NCBI GenBank assembly: GCA_029718625.1
Contig: CM056385.1
Location: forward strand, 27,409,460-27,473,459
DNA: 64,000 nucleotides
Source: Synaphobranchus kaupii
Lineage: Eukaryota; Chordata; Actinopteri; Anguilliformes; Synaphobranchidae
Reading direction: 5' to 3'
The notes under the pieces are model-generated. The model did not search any database. It saw only the letters and a list, made by a program, of their open reading frames with translations, and was not told the origin of the DNA. Below are positions 1 to 9,303 of the stretch, piece after piece. The first letter of the stretch is position 1. Each line of letters begins with the position of its first letter. Made by a program: the position numbers and the translations under genes.

Positions 1-1380
1 GGCGCTCACTCACTTGCTCTCCCAGCCCGCCCGGATCTGTCTGACTCGGGTTGCACAAAACACTCACTCACTCGGTCACCCAGTACTCGCTCTCCCAGCC
101 CCGGAACCCGCCCCCTGCCCTGAGCTGAAGTTCTGGCTGCACGTACGAATCACCCACTCACTCACAAGTTCCATGCCACAGTCAGTAACCGTCCATGAAT
201 TTTAATTTGTCCCTTTTTAGTAGTTTACTACTACTTAATTCTGATTGATCAATCATGAAATTCAACAGTCTGTAATTTCTGATTAGCAGGCTGTGTGATG
301 CCGTTCTGATCTATGGGACTGACTGCAGTTCACGTCTTTTAAGCAGAATGACAGACTTTTTTAAACGGAAACAATAAAACCATTTCAAATCAAAACAGTT
401 ATTTCAGTTATTTTTTATTACCAATATTTTGTATAAGAGCTAATTAATCACCTCAGAGTTGAATGCTGCAGTGTGTGTTGGTCAGTCGGTCTCGTTTGTG
501 ACTGCTGGAGTTTGCTGCTCCGCTCCGCTAATGTTAGTCTCTGTGTGACGGCGTAGAAAGTATTCACAATATACTTGCCTTCATATTTGCACTCGTTGGT
601 TCAGAGGGTGCGGGTGAGTGACTGTGGCTGTCAACTCGAGTTGACTCGCACTCACTGATTCGCTAACTCGTGAGTGAGAGTACTGAGCAAGCCCCCAGAA
701 CAGCGCCGGGCTTTGAAGCCAATTTAGTGGTAAAACCGTGTAATTACAACTTCCATGTCCGAAAAGCAGTTTTCTCGCACACAATCATGGGAAAAGGAGC
801 GGCTGTAAAATGGTGGATACATTTTTTTGAGCGTCACAACCCCCGCGAAATAACTCGTTTCACTATCAGAATTTGATCCATTCATTCCGATAACATTTGG
901 ATAATCTCGAAGAGCCGCAATATAAAATTATTTTATCCCATTCAGGAGGGCTAAACCGGAAGTTAGACTGACTTGATGACTCGAGTGACTCCAAAACCCG
1001 ACTCTCTTTGGTGAGTGACTCATACAAACTCGAGTTAGTAAAAAGAGTCGAACCTCCCATCTCTACTGCTGGACCACCGAGTCTCGCATAGTCAAGTCTC
1101 ACAAGCATACTACCAAGGCTAGCAATAAATTCATATGAAAATATTGGGGGTGACATGTCTCCCCAAAACTAACGTGTATGGTTTTATTACTACGCTACAC
1201 TGCATAGACTCACCCCAGAGTCTGATCTGACTCATTAAAAGTGACCTTCACCCCTATCTGGACATTTTACTCTCTTTCTGACTCCAAGGAATGTGTGCAT
1301 GGTGTTCATTTTTTTTATTTTTCTTTGAGCACAGTTAGCATTCAATGCAGCGTGTACTTACATTTTTGACACAGATGCAG
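1..1380. other. Unassigned, ACTC/ACTCGAG-rich DNA
   Basis: No gene seen. The first 130 bases hold two diverged copies of a CACTCACTC...CTCTCCCAGCCC motif. Between about 600 and 1080 the text is unusually rich in ACTCGAG, GAGTGACT and their complements on both strands, as in a decayed inverted-repeat element. I could not fix its ends. The short open frames here have no recognisable motifs. Confidence 0.4.
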
Positions 1381-1382
1381 AA

Positions 1383-1473
1383 ACACACAGAGAAACACAT
1401 AGACACACACGCACAGGCACACACACACATACACAGACACACAGTCACACACACGCACACTCGCACGCACACA
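1383..1473. repeat. Impure (CA)n microsatellite
   Basis: About 90 bases of CA dinucleotides broken by G and T interruptions (CACAGAC, CATACAC, CGCACAC). The impurity suggests an old, slowly mutating array. Confidence 0.85.
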
Positions 1474-2704
1474 CATCTTTGTAGGAGTGGAAGGGCTTTG
1501 TTGTGCTTGTGATTATTTCACATGCAGTGCCTCAGTTGTCTGTGCTGTGGGTGTTGTTTGAGACGCACTGTTGCCTGTAATTACACAAAAGATGGCTGTC
1601 TCTCATCAGCAGCATTTTACCCATCTGATTAAAGCCCTGTCATGGCTGACTCCAGTGGAATAGAGAGCGAGATATCGGGCTTGGCTCACCCCCCTGCTCG
1701 GGTGGCCACAGCGGGGCTCGCCTCTCATGAACACCGCTTGAGCTTCTGGTCCCCAGCTGGCGAAGGCTCTGGTTTGGGCGCAGTGCGGGAGGGCGTCCCT
1801 CTACCTTTTCACACCGCCCCACTGACCGCCTCACCCCTGGGCTGCCCCGAGGTGACAGGACAGGCCACTCCAACAAAGGCAAGCCTGTGGAATGGTCACA
1901 ATGCAGCATGTCAAGCAATGGAGCCCCCCCCTGGGAGCAGTGTGCCGCGAGGGAAACGTGGGGGTGTCCTCGCTCGTTAGCCGGATCCGACGCATCTCCA
2001 GGATCGGATCGGGTTACTGGGAAAACTCAATACTCGCTGTGTTTTCCTCCTCTTCTCCCCTAATAGGAACCGTGTGTGGCCGACGCGACTCCATCCTAGA
2101 GAAACACAATCGCTTTCATGTTCTTCCTGCACCCCATGGAGAGTGACAGTCAGTCATACAACAGAATAATAAACATAATGCAAATAAAAGAATGAGCAAA
2201 TTGATTTTAAAAAATAGATAGCAGTTCATAAGGAATAACCCAATTCACCACTTTAAGAGTGTAATGGGTCCTCTGCAGTGACTCAGTGAGTGCTATAAGA
2301 TAGAAAATGTGGTTAAAATTACAGTAATTTTTGCTGTGTACCTTGAACTACAGCACAGACTGCAGTTGCAATCACATTCATCTTTATTTTTCCTAATAAT
2401 TTGGCGCCCAACACGGGGCTGTACACATCCAACTCCCACCCCAATCTAGAATGTCCAACTATCTTTTCCAACCACGTCCATGAAACAACCCCACTGCACC
2501 AGACACACGGGTATCCTACCTCAGTGCAAACCCACAACTTTCCTTCAAAACACGTGGCTCTCCTACGTGTTTCACCAAACAGACACAGAGCAGAATCGAA
2601 GGAAGACCGCCCTATGCAGTGGCATGCAGGTCATGGGCTTGTCCATGCTCAGTGGGGTTGTCTGATGAACGTGGGGCGACTGATCTCACCCATACCCTGG
2701 GCAA
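1474..2704. other. Unassigned; one GC-richer open frame
   Basis: No recognised gene. An ATG-initiated plus-strand frame at 1642-1980 (112 codons) is GC-richer than its surroundings and rich in Pro, Gly and Ala. The opposite strand is also open over most of it (1640-1918), which is typical of GC-rich chance frames. No splice signals or domain motifs could be linked to it. It could be a conserved exon or regulatory island, but I cannot support either. Confidence 0.2.
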
Positions 2705-3722
2705 TACAATTACCCTGTATGTAGTGTACTCTACATAGGCTAATGCTGCTCTTGGGGCACTAGCAATAGTGTACTGTAGGTATACCATGTTACCCTAGTA
2801 TCAGGATAATGTATACAAGGTAATGCTGCTCTTGGGGCAGCAATAATGTACTATTGGTATTTCCTGATGTTACCCTAGTATCAGCATATTGTATACAAGC
2901 TAATGCTGCTCTTGGGGTAGGAATAGCGTACTGTAGGTAGAGTATATCATATTACAATATTATCAGGCTAATGCTTCTCTTGGGGCACCAATAGGGTACT
3001 GTAGGTATATCATGTTACCAGAGTATCAGTGTAGTCTATACAGGCTAATGCTGCTCTTGGGGCAGCAATAGTGTACTGTAGGCATACCATGTTACTCTAG
3101 TATCAGGATAATGTATACAGGGTAATGCTGCTCTTGGGACAGCAATAATGTACTGTAGGTATATTCTTCTTCTGTGTTTGGGTAGGATCTTCATCGTTCC
3201 ACATCCCCAGGCTCGGGGCCGAGGGGCTATCCTTTTACCACCCAGAGCCTAGGGAGGGTTCACCCGGACTATATTTCGGGGCACACCTCCAGTAGCCACG
3301 TCACCGTGTCGTCATCCAGAACCGACAGACCATGCATCCAATTGGGTGCCCGATAAATCAGGCAGTCCAGGATGACATGGTCTGCGGTTTGTTCCTCTGC
3401 GCCACACTCGCAGGCTGCGCAAGAAGTAGGTATATGTAGGTATATCATGTTACGCTAGTATCAGCATATGTATACAGGCTAATGCTGTTCTTGGGGTAGG
3501 AATAGGGTACTGTAGGTACAGTATATCATGTTACCATATTATGTGTGTATTGTATACAGGCTAATTTTGCTTGTGGGGCAGCAATAATGAACTGTAGGTA
3601 TACCATGTTACCCTTGTATCATTGTACTCTACACAGGGTAATGCTGCTCTTGGGGCAGAAATAGTGTACTGTAGGTATATGATGTTACCCTAGTATCAGT
3701 GTACTGTATACAGGCTAATTTA
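2705..3722. repeat. 77-80 bp satellite-like tandem array
   Basis: The core TAATGCTGCTCTTGGGGCAG recurs at about 2741, 2821, 2901, 2969, 3046, 3123, 3480, 3561 (degenerate) and 3639. It is followed each time by an AATA(G/A)TGTACTGTAGGTAT-type stretch, a CATGTTACCCTAGTATCA-type stretch and GTATACAGG. Units are 68-80 bp and visibly diverged. The array is interrupted at 3163-3425 by a LINE fragment. No coding function. Confidence 0.9.
3163..3425 (-). mobile_element. LINE ORF2 C-terminal fragment inside the satellite
   Basis: On the minus strand this translates to a cysteine/histidine-rich stretch (CECGAEEQTADHVILDC) followed by a tail ending near LDDDTVTWL. That layout is typical of the C-terminal zinc-knuckle region of non-LTR retrotransposon ORF2. 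In the minus orientation the 3' end is a short AGAAGAA-type tail (plus strand ATTCTTCTTCTG at 3163). Array sequence containing GTAGGTAT lies on both sides, so the insertion is flanked by tandem-repeat DNA. A target duplication cannot be told apart from the repeat itself. The fragment is 5'-truncated and the frame is interrupted by stops downstream of the knuckle. Confidence 0.7.
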
Positions 3723-4399
3723 TCATTATTATATACATATATTTTAAAGGAGACGTTCGGTATTTAGCATGTTAAGCCCTGTTATAAGGTTATTTACGAT
3801 CATATACAATGGTCCAAATCACAATTTTGACAAACTGTGCAGTCTTGAGATATATTGCTCATTGCTCATGTCACAGCTAATTTACACAATTGATCTGGAT
3901 GGGCATATAAAAAATCCATCAAAAAACACCATAAACTCTCGTTTTCAAAGACGGGAAACTCAACGATTGGTCACTGGTGTCTTCTTGTAATTTACTTTTA
4001 CGTTTAAAACATGTTTTAAATAACCGTTTAAAGATTTATATAACTATTTTCAGTCACCGTACAGCCATACATTTGTAAACTTCTGCTTGAAATTTTTGGA
4101 GGTCTTGGCTGAGTTTATGGGTTATGACCTGGGAAGGAAGCCAGGGTTGTGGACAGAAAGCTTTTCCAAGCAGAGAGCGAGTGTAGCTGTTGATTCCTGA
4201 CTGACAATGAAATATGCAAATTGTACTGCTCTACCAATACTATTAATCAAAAGGAGTGCATAAAAGGCATGCCTTTGTAGGTGGCATCCATGAACATCAT
4301 GGGATGTGGATATTCCTTGAGTAGTTGTTTTTGCCGGGCGTCTGTAATACAATTGTTAAGGGCTGCTTCAATTGATCAATTGATAGAAAAAAATGTTCT
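3723..4399. other. Unassigned; possible MITE edge
   Basis: No gene seen. TTTTAAAGGAGACGTTCGGT near 3742 resembles the outer edge of fish inverted-repeat MITEs (TTAAAGGGACAGTTC class), but no partner end is visible. The rest is AT-rich without recognisable motifs. Confidence 0.3.
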
Positions 4400-4775
4400 C
4401 CTGTAGTTCTGATGTGGCAAGCTTGTCTACACTGACACAAACAGGGCCTTTTCAGTTGCTGCACCCTCCCTCTGGAATGCCCTCCCCATCCACATCCGTC
4501 TGGCATCCACCCTACCATCCTTCAAACAGGCTCTCAAAACCCACCTCTTCAAACTGGCTTTCCCCTGTTAAACATCCTCCCCTCTATCCCATGACTGAAA
4601 TTTTAAATTATACTCCTTCTTTTTATCTGTCTTAATTATTTTATTTTTTATTTTATTTATTTTATTAACTACTTATTAAATAATTTTACTGTGTGTAATT
4701 TTAAACTGTAAAGCACTTTGAGTATCTAGAAAAGCGCTATAAAAATTGAATGTATTATTATTATTATTATTATCT
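4400..4775 (+). mobile_element. L2-type LINE 3' end
   Basis: The frame from 4446 reads AFSVAAPSLWNALPIHIR, then FKQALKTHLFKLAF, and stops at 4571. This is the C-terminus usual for L2-clade ORF2 in fish. The 3' UTR ends with AAGCACTTTGAG, AAAAGCGCTATAAAAATTGA and a (TTA)n tail at about 4757-4774, the diagnostic L2 3' structure. The copy is strongly 5'-truncated, so it is a dead retrocopy. Other L2-type pieces lie at 28376-28552 and 37730-43140. Confidence 0.85.
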
Positions 4776-4994
4776 TTCATATCAGGAAAATTGAGGGCAT
4801 TGAGGCTCTTTTTGAAACATCTTATATCATCAGGGGTAAGATAGTATCAACGATTGTGTTTGTCTGTATGCCCATGCCGTTATGCCCAATCAACACTCTA
4901 AAAGTGTTTCTGAGATTGACAGCCCTTGCTCAAGCCACATGTCAATAAAAGCCACTAACTGTGGGTCAACACGGTTTTTTACTCCCTCTTCTAC

Positions 4995-5275
4995 AAACCC
5001 TGTTTCTCCTGACTTATTTTTTCAATAGGAAAATGAGTCAGGAGAAACAACCCTTAAAGTGATCATCCATATCTACAGCATATCTGGCAGCAGAGTGATG
5101 GTTTGAGGCTCGTTTGATACCGCAGACCCTTGATGACTTATAGCCATTTAGCCAACCATGCTTAATCTAGTCCCACCCCCCAATTCTCATAGAGATCCAT
5201 TCAAATCCAGAAAGGTTATAGTATCGCTTGTAAGAGTACCTGAAAATAAGATATCAAGAGTCTTTTGATATCATT
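4995..5275. repeat. Fold-back repeat Y, copy 1 (partial)
   Basis: Shares with four other places in the window (about 19057, 28570, 46050, 63190) a hairpin core around GGCAGCAGAGTGATGGTTT and TCTCCTGACTTATTTTTCCA. It also shares an outer arm with CCACCCCCCAATT, AGAGATCCATTCAAATCCAG and TATAGTATCGCTTGTAAGAG, ending in GATATCAAGAGTCTTTTGATATC-like palindromic sequence. This copy has mainly the right arm. It is joined directly to repeat Z at 5276, as in copy 4. Confidence 0.8.
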
Positions 5276-5572
5276 TTTTCCACAGTCATCACCTGTTTAC
5301 CTGTGGAATGTTCTAAACAGGTGTTTTTTTAACCTCCCCGTCTTTTTTTGCCCCTGTCCCAACTTTTTTGGAACGTGTTGCAGGCATCAAATTCGGAATT
5401 TGCGTATAATTACAAAAATCAATAAAGTTCATAAGGTAAAACATTAAATATCTTTTCTTTGTACTGCTTTCAATTAAATATATGTAAAAGGTAATTTACA
5501 AATCAGTGCTTTCTGCTTTTATATGCATTTTACATACTGTCCCAACTTTTTTGGAAGTGGGGTTTGCAGAAT
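5276..5572. mobile_element. Repeat Z, copy 1 (non-autonomous DNA element)
   Basis: Carries the fish-repeat motifs TGTCCCAACTTTTTTGGAA at two places (about 5358 and 5540) around an AT-rich interior. The end reads TTTTTTGGAAGTGGGGTTTG. A matching copy is at 46400-46684. It has no coding capacity. I do not name the superfamily; the class is inferred from repeated, non-coding, inverted-end structure. Confidence 0.65.
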
Positions 5573-5636
5573 AGCCACATCCCGTCCAGTGTGTTTCAGC
5601 ATTTTATTGGTCACAGCACCTGTAAAGCCAGTATCC

Positions 5637-5933
5637 TTAATTATTTTTGAAAGACACATAGGCCCTGCAAAAGTTAGCCCTGATCTTTGTTAGCTTTCCA
5701 TTATTTCTTCCGGTTGGTTTATTAGATCTTTCACATGTATAGTAGTAGTAATCCTTGTGAGTAAACATAGAAGATGTAAAGTAGGTATTAGTTTCCTCTT
5801 GCAGTTTCATAATGTATGTTTCTATGAACTCCTTCTCCTCTCCAGGAACTACAGCAACTTCTTGGATGACCTCAAGATCCTTAACCTTCTTCAGGTTTCT
5901 CTTGATCCCTTCAATCCAAATCTCCTCCATTTT
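5637..5933 (-). CDS. Possible terminal exon, product unknown
   Basis: An open frame of 97 codons starts at an ATG (5930) just after a convincing acceptor on the minus strand: a long T/C-rich tract ending in CAG at 5935-5937. It stops at 5637, and an AATAAA signal follows at 5608-5603, about 30 bases on. The predicted peptide is charged and Glu/Lys-rich at the N-terminus (MEEIWIEGIKRNLKKVKDLE) and Tyr-rich in the middle (HKDYYYYTCERSN). I recognise no domain. No other exon of the same gene could be found. The region is flanked by repeat Z and a piggyBac-like element, so it may be a stranded exon, a retrogene end or part of a transposon gene. Codon quality looks gene-like, but this is the only support. 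Confidence 0.3.
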   Translation of the reverse strand, partial: KMEEIWIEGIKRNLKKVKDLEVIQEVAVVPGEEKEFIETYIMKLQEETNTYFTSSMFTHKDYYYYTCERSNKPTGRNNGKLTKIRANFCRAYVSFKNN

Positions 5934-6033
5934 TCTGAAAAAGAAAAATGAAAAAATATTAGGTCAACATTCAGGGTACTTATCCTGCCCTCGGAGAAGC
6001 ATTAGAGCATTAGCTTGTAGAATTATACACACC

Positions 6034-7368
6034 TTAACCCCTTTGTGCAGATGCCTAGTGACCAGGACGCTGGCGCCAAGATTTTGCTCAACTGAGACAT
6101 TCGTTGCTCCTGCAGCCAAACTATGAATAGAAACCTCAAACTCTGTGTTTTATCTTTATTAGTACACGATTTGTGACAACTCTGCAGAATACGGAGTTCC
6201 TAAGTGTCACTATTTTCCCGTAGCAAGTCCATTTAACAAGCAACCCCCCAGCCAGTCTACACCTACCCATGTGTGACATTGTGGACAATAGCGTCTATGT
6301 GTGAGTTCATGAATATATGTGTTCATCATATAAAATTTGAATTCCGTCATAGCAACAAGATAAACAAAACAATCGCCTGATCGTATGCCAAAAAAGCTGT
6401 GAAAAGCCCAGCTCACTCAAATGCAAAATAAACGTGAAATTATTGTGTCATATTCAGTCACAGCGTAATAGAAATTTTTATCTAGTCAATGTACTATGAC
6501 ACAAACAGCTATAGAAAACACATTCGTTTACATAATATAGGCTATAGGCTTATCTTCCTGGGCTACACTTGTCACTTAGGGCATGGAAAATACTCATTCC
6601 AATTTTGTCATGGGCTACGCAGCCTTTCTTTATTTCTGCGGTCATTCATATTATAGGATACACGATAGGGCACTCTATCGGATTTTCTTTCCTCCGTTCC
6701 GTCTTTTCGTTTGCTCTGCTACTTATCGGGCGCACCTGATGTTCATTTACCCTTCAGGTATTTAAGCCCCGTAATTTCCTCTTCCGGTGCTTCTGAATTG
6801 TTTTGCGTTTTACTCAGAGCCAGTAAAGGTATAGGATACGGAGACTGCTTTCCTCAAAATCCTTGTAGCAAAGCAGAAAGCTCCAATTAGAGCTAGGGCA
6901 TTATTTATTTTATTGCTTCTCCCTTTCTCTGCTCTAATTTCTGTCCTCTCATTTATTTTGTGTAGTCCTTGTTTTACGCCTCGTTATCACTTCGTTATTG
7001 GTTAGCTCATCGCATCTATCTAGCGAGATATTTCTTTTCCATTTCTTTCTTTTGTTAGCTCACGTGCCTATGCGCCGTTCGCCCGATTACTCGTGTTGAT
7101 TTCTGTTCTCCCTTTATCCTAGACTCCCTGTTATTATTCTCTCCAGTCGAGAGTGGGAGCTAGTTTATTGTTTTTGCATTTTTCTTCCCTTTATTACGGG
7201 GTCTCTCCATCTTAGTGGCTCTTTTAGGGCTTTTTGCTGCGTTTGGTCCTCCGAACCTAACTCCCCCCTCACACAATTTACTGTGTGCTGATATATAGAT
7301 GAATGTAAAAACTTTCCTTGGAGTCATTATGAATGGGAACTTTTTTTTTTAACTACAGAAAAATGTTA
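6034..7368 (+). mobile_element. piggyBac-like element X, copy 1 (right end lost)
   Basis: Begins at TTAA (6034-6037) followed by CCCCTTTGTGCAGATG, the same terminus found in inverted form at the right end of copy 3 (41806-41821, next to TTAA 41822-41825). TTAA target sites and CCC-starting ends are hallmarks of piggyBac-type elements. The body matches copy 3 (37880-38300) and, inverted, copy 2 (62190-64000). It carries solo LTR-1 at 6606-7274. The right terminus is missing and X joins a LINE at about 7365-7370. No transposase frame is visible, so it is non-autonomous. Confidence 0.7.
6606..7274. mobile_element. Solo LTR-1 inserted in element X
   Basis: Starts TGTCATGGGC and ends ...CCCCTCACAC(A). 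It aligns end to end with the solo LTR at 7521-8244: shared CTCTATCGGATTTTCTTTCC-like and GTTTGGTCCTCCGAACC-like blocks and a shared GGTATAGGATACGG-like block. AATTT precedes it (6601-6605) and follows it (7275-7279). The empty site CCAATTTACTG is preserved in X copy 2 (inverted, 62224-62234), proving the insertion. A TATTTAA motif near 6759 could be the LTR TATA box. No internal retroelement genes remain. Confidence 0.85.
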
Positions 7369-8950
7369 TCCCACCCCTCAGAGAAATATTTTGTTTATCT
7401 AAAATTTTAATAGCACATTTATTAGTTGTATACATTAATTTAATTACGTCATAAGTTTTTCCCCCTACACCACTTTCAAAAAGTTTTAGGAATAGACCGT
7501 TGTGTTAAATAGAATGAAAATGTCATGGTTTCTAGCAGCCTCTGCTGTTTCTGCGTTCGGTTTTCCTTTTGGCGTCGTCAGGACGCTCTATCAGATTTTT
7601 TCCGCCTCTGTTCCGGTATTCGTATCTTGCCCCGACAATTATTCCCTACACCTGTTTTTGCATTTCCTGTTGGCTATAAATACCTCAGGACTTCCGCATT
7701 TCCACAATTCGATATTGTCTTTGCTATGTTGACAACAAAGTCGGTAAGGTATAGGATTCGGTCGCTGCATTTCTGGTTCGTACGAATAGGAAAAGCAGCA
7801 AGTCCGGTTTAGAGTGAGGAGAAAGATTTATTTTAGTCTTTTTCTTTCCTTTCTCTCTTTATACTTTTTACTCCTCTACCAGTTGCCTTTTTTGTCAGCT
7901 CGTTCTCACCTAGAGCTGTAGATAACAGGTTCTAGTTTCATTTTCATTCTCTCGACCGTTCATACAGGGTGTTTCTTTTGTTTTCATCTGACCTCCTGTT
8001 ATCGCACCTCGTTTGAGAGCGTGAGGTTCTTTTGTTATTTATTCTCGCTGTTTATCGAGATACGCCTCCGTTTTTGAGGTTGCTTTATTTTGCCTTGTGC
8101 TAGGCAAGTTTTTGCTCCCCGATCCTGTGTTATCTTCGTCCTGGTGCGGCTACTTCCGCTTTTGTGTGCGTATCTTTCTAGATAAGCTTTTAGAAATCAT
8201 TATCAGTCGCGTTTGGTTCTCCGAACCTTACACTCCCCACTACAGAAAAGCCTTCTGAAAGTCTATAAAGCAGGCAAAAATTTAGCTTTTGTTTTGATAC
8301 TAGTGTTTGTCAATTTAAGATGTGTAAGGTGAAAATATGATCTGATGTTCTGTAATTTGGTAAGAATCCGATTTGGCTTTTACTCAAGACATTGTGCTCC
8401 ATAAGGAAGTTTATGAGTCTTTTGTTTATGATACTACAGAATACCTTCCCCAGGTTACTGTTCACACAGATGCCCTCGATCGGTAGTTATTTGGGTGAAA
8501 TGTGTCTCCACATATACATATGGGTGTTATGAGTCCTTTTTTCCAGACATCAGGGGAAGTAACCGACACTCAGAACCAAGTTGAAGAGTTTTAGGTTGAT
8601 TAATTTCAATTTATCATCAGTGTGTTTAAGCATCTCATTTAGGATACCATCTGCACCACAGGCCTTTCTGGGTCGGAGGTCTTTAATTTTTTCAGATAGC
8701 TCTTTTTCAGTTATTGGAGAGTCTAGAGAGTTTTGGTAATCTTTTATAGTCAGTTCAAGTTTTTTCAATTTTTCACATATTTGTATTCGTTCTGGGCTTA
8801 GTGTCTTTTTCTGGTATAATTTTTCAAAATGGTTTTCCCATATGTCTCCATTTTTAATGTTTTTGTGCAATGTGTTCCAGTTTTCCCAGAAACTATTAGA
8901 GTCAATAGATTCTTCAATGATGCTACGTTTATTCTTAGGGCCAGATTCAG
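7365..8950 (-). pseudogene. LINE reverse transcriptase pseudogene, split by an LTR
   Basis: Reading leftwards from 8950 the minus strand encodes fragments of a LINE ORF2. These include ITEKELSEKIKDLRPRKACG with ADGILNEMLK, FNLVLSVGYFP, NLGKVF, LSKSQIGFLPNYRTSDHIF and motif A as FIDFQKAF at about 8270-8247. The frame is then broken by a solo LTR (7521-8244) and resumes at once with NGLFLKLFESGVGGKTYDVI down to about 7370, where element X begins. Internal stops and frameshifts (for instance a stop where WH is expected after AF.S.I) make it non-functional. The catalytic YXDD region is absent, lost beyond the X junction. I do not assign the clade. Confidence 0.85.
7521..8244. mobile_element. Solo LTR-2 with perfect 5-bp duplication
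   Basis: Runs from TGTCATGGTT to CCCCACTACA (724 bp). It is flanked by GAAAA on the left (7516-7520) and GAAAA on the right (8245-8249). Removing the LTR and one GAAAA rejoins the LINE reverse-transcriptase reading frame. GGCTATAAATACC at about 7672 is a plausible TATA box, so the start of R would lie about 30 bases on. It is a diverged sister of LTR-1. The TGT...ACA ends and 5-bp duplication fit Ty3/gypsy- or copia-type LTRs; I cannot choose without the internal region. Confidence 0.9.
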
Positions 8951-9303
8951 AGTTGAGATAAGCACGCCAAATGGGACTTACTACCGAAAATCCGCGTAGC
9001 TTAAGCTATTTGTGATTCAGACATTTGACTTATCCACTGTTTTAAGCATTTCTCCAGTACATACACGCCATTACGCGCGCGGGGTGGATATTTCATGAAA
9101 AGGAGGCGTGTCTGCAAGATACGTGTATTCAGAGTTTAAACTTAATCACTTTTTTCCGCGCAACTTTGTTCGGAAAAAAAGGTAGCTTATGTATAGTGAC
9201 GTCAATAGACGATTATGAAAAATACAGCATCTTTCGCAAAAATGGATATTAGAATGAGTGCATGTTCTTTGAAAAAAATATTGGTTTTATTTTTCCTTTG
9301 CCT
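8951..9303. other. Unassigned
   Basis: No gene seen. GGCCAGATTCAGAGTTGAGA with TAAGCAC at 8940-8970 resembles the edge of a degenerate inverted-repeat element. A partial inverted counterpart (GTGCTTATCTCAA) lies at about 11748-11760 inside the loop of the next element. Confidence 0.3.

Noticed and set aside
1642..1980. 112-codon GC-rich plus-strand frame as a protein-coding gene
   Set aside because: Both strands are open, no motif, no splice or poly(A) support; left as unassigned.
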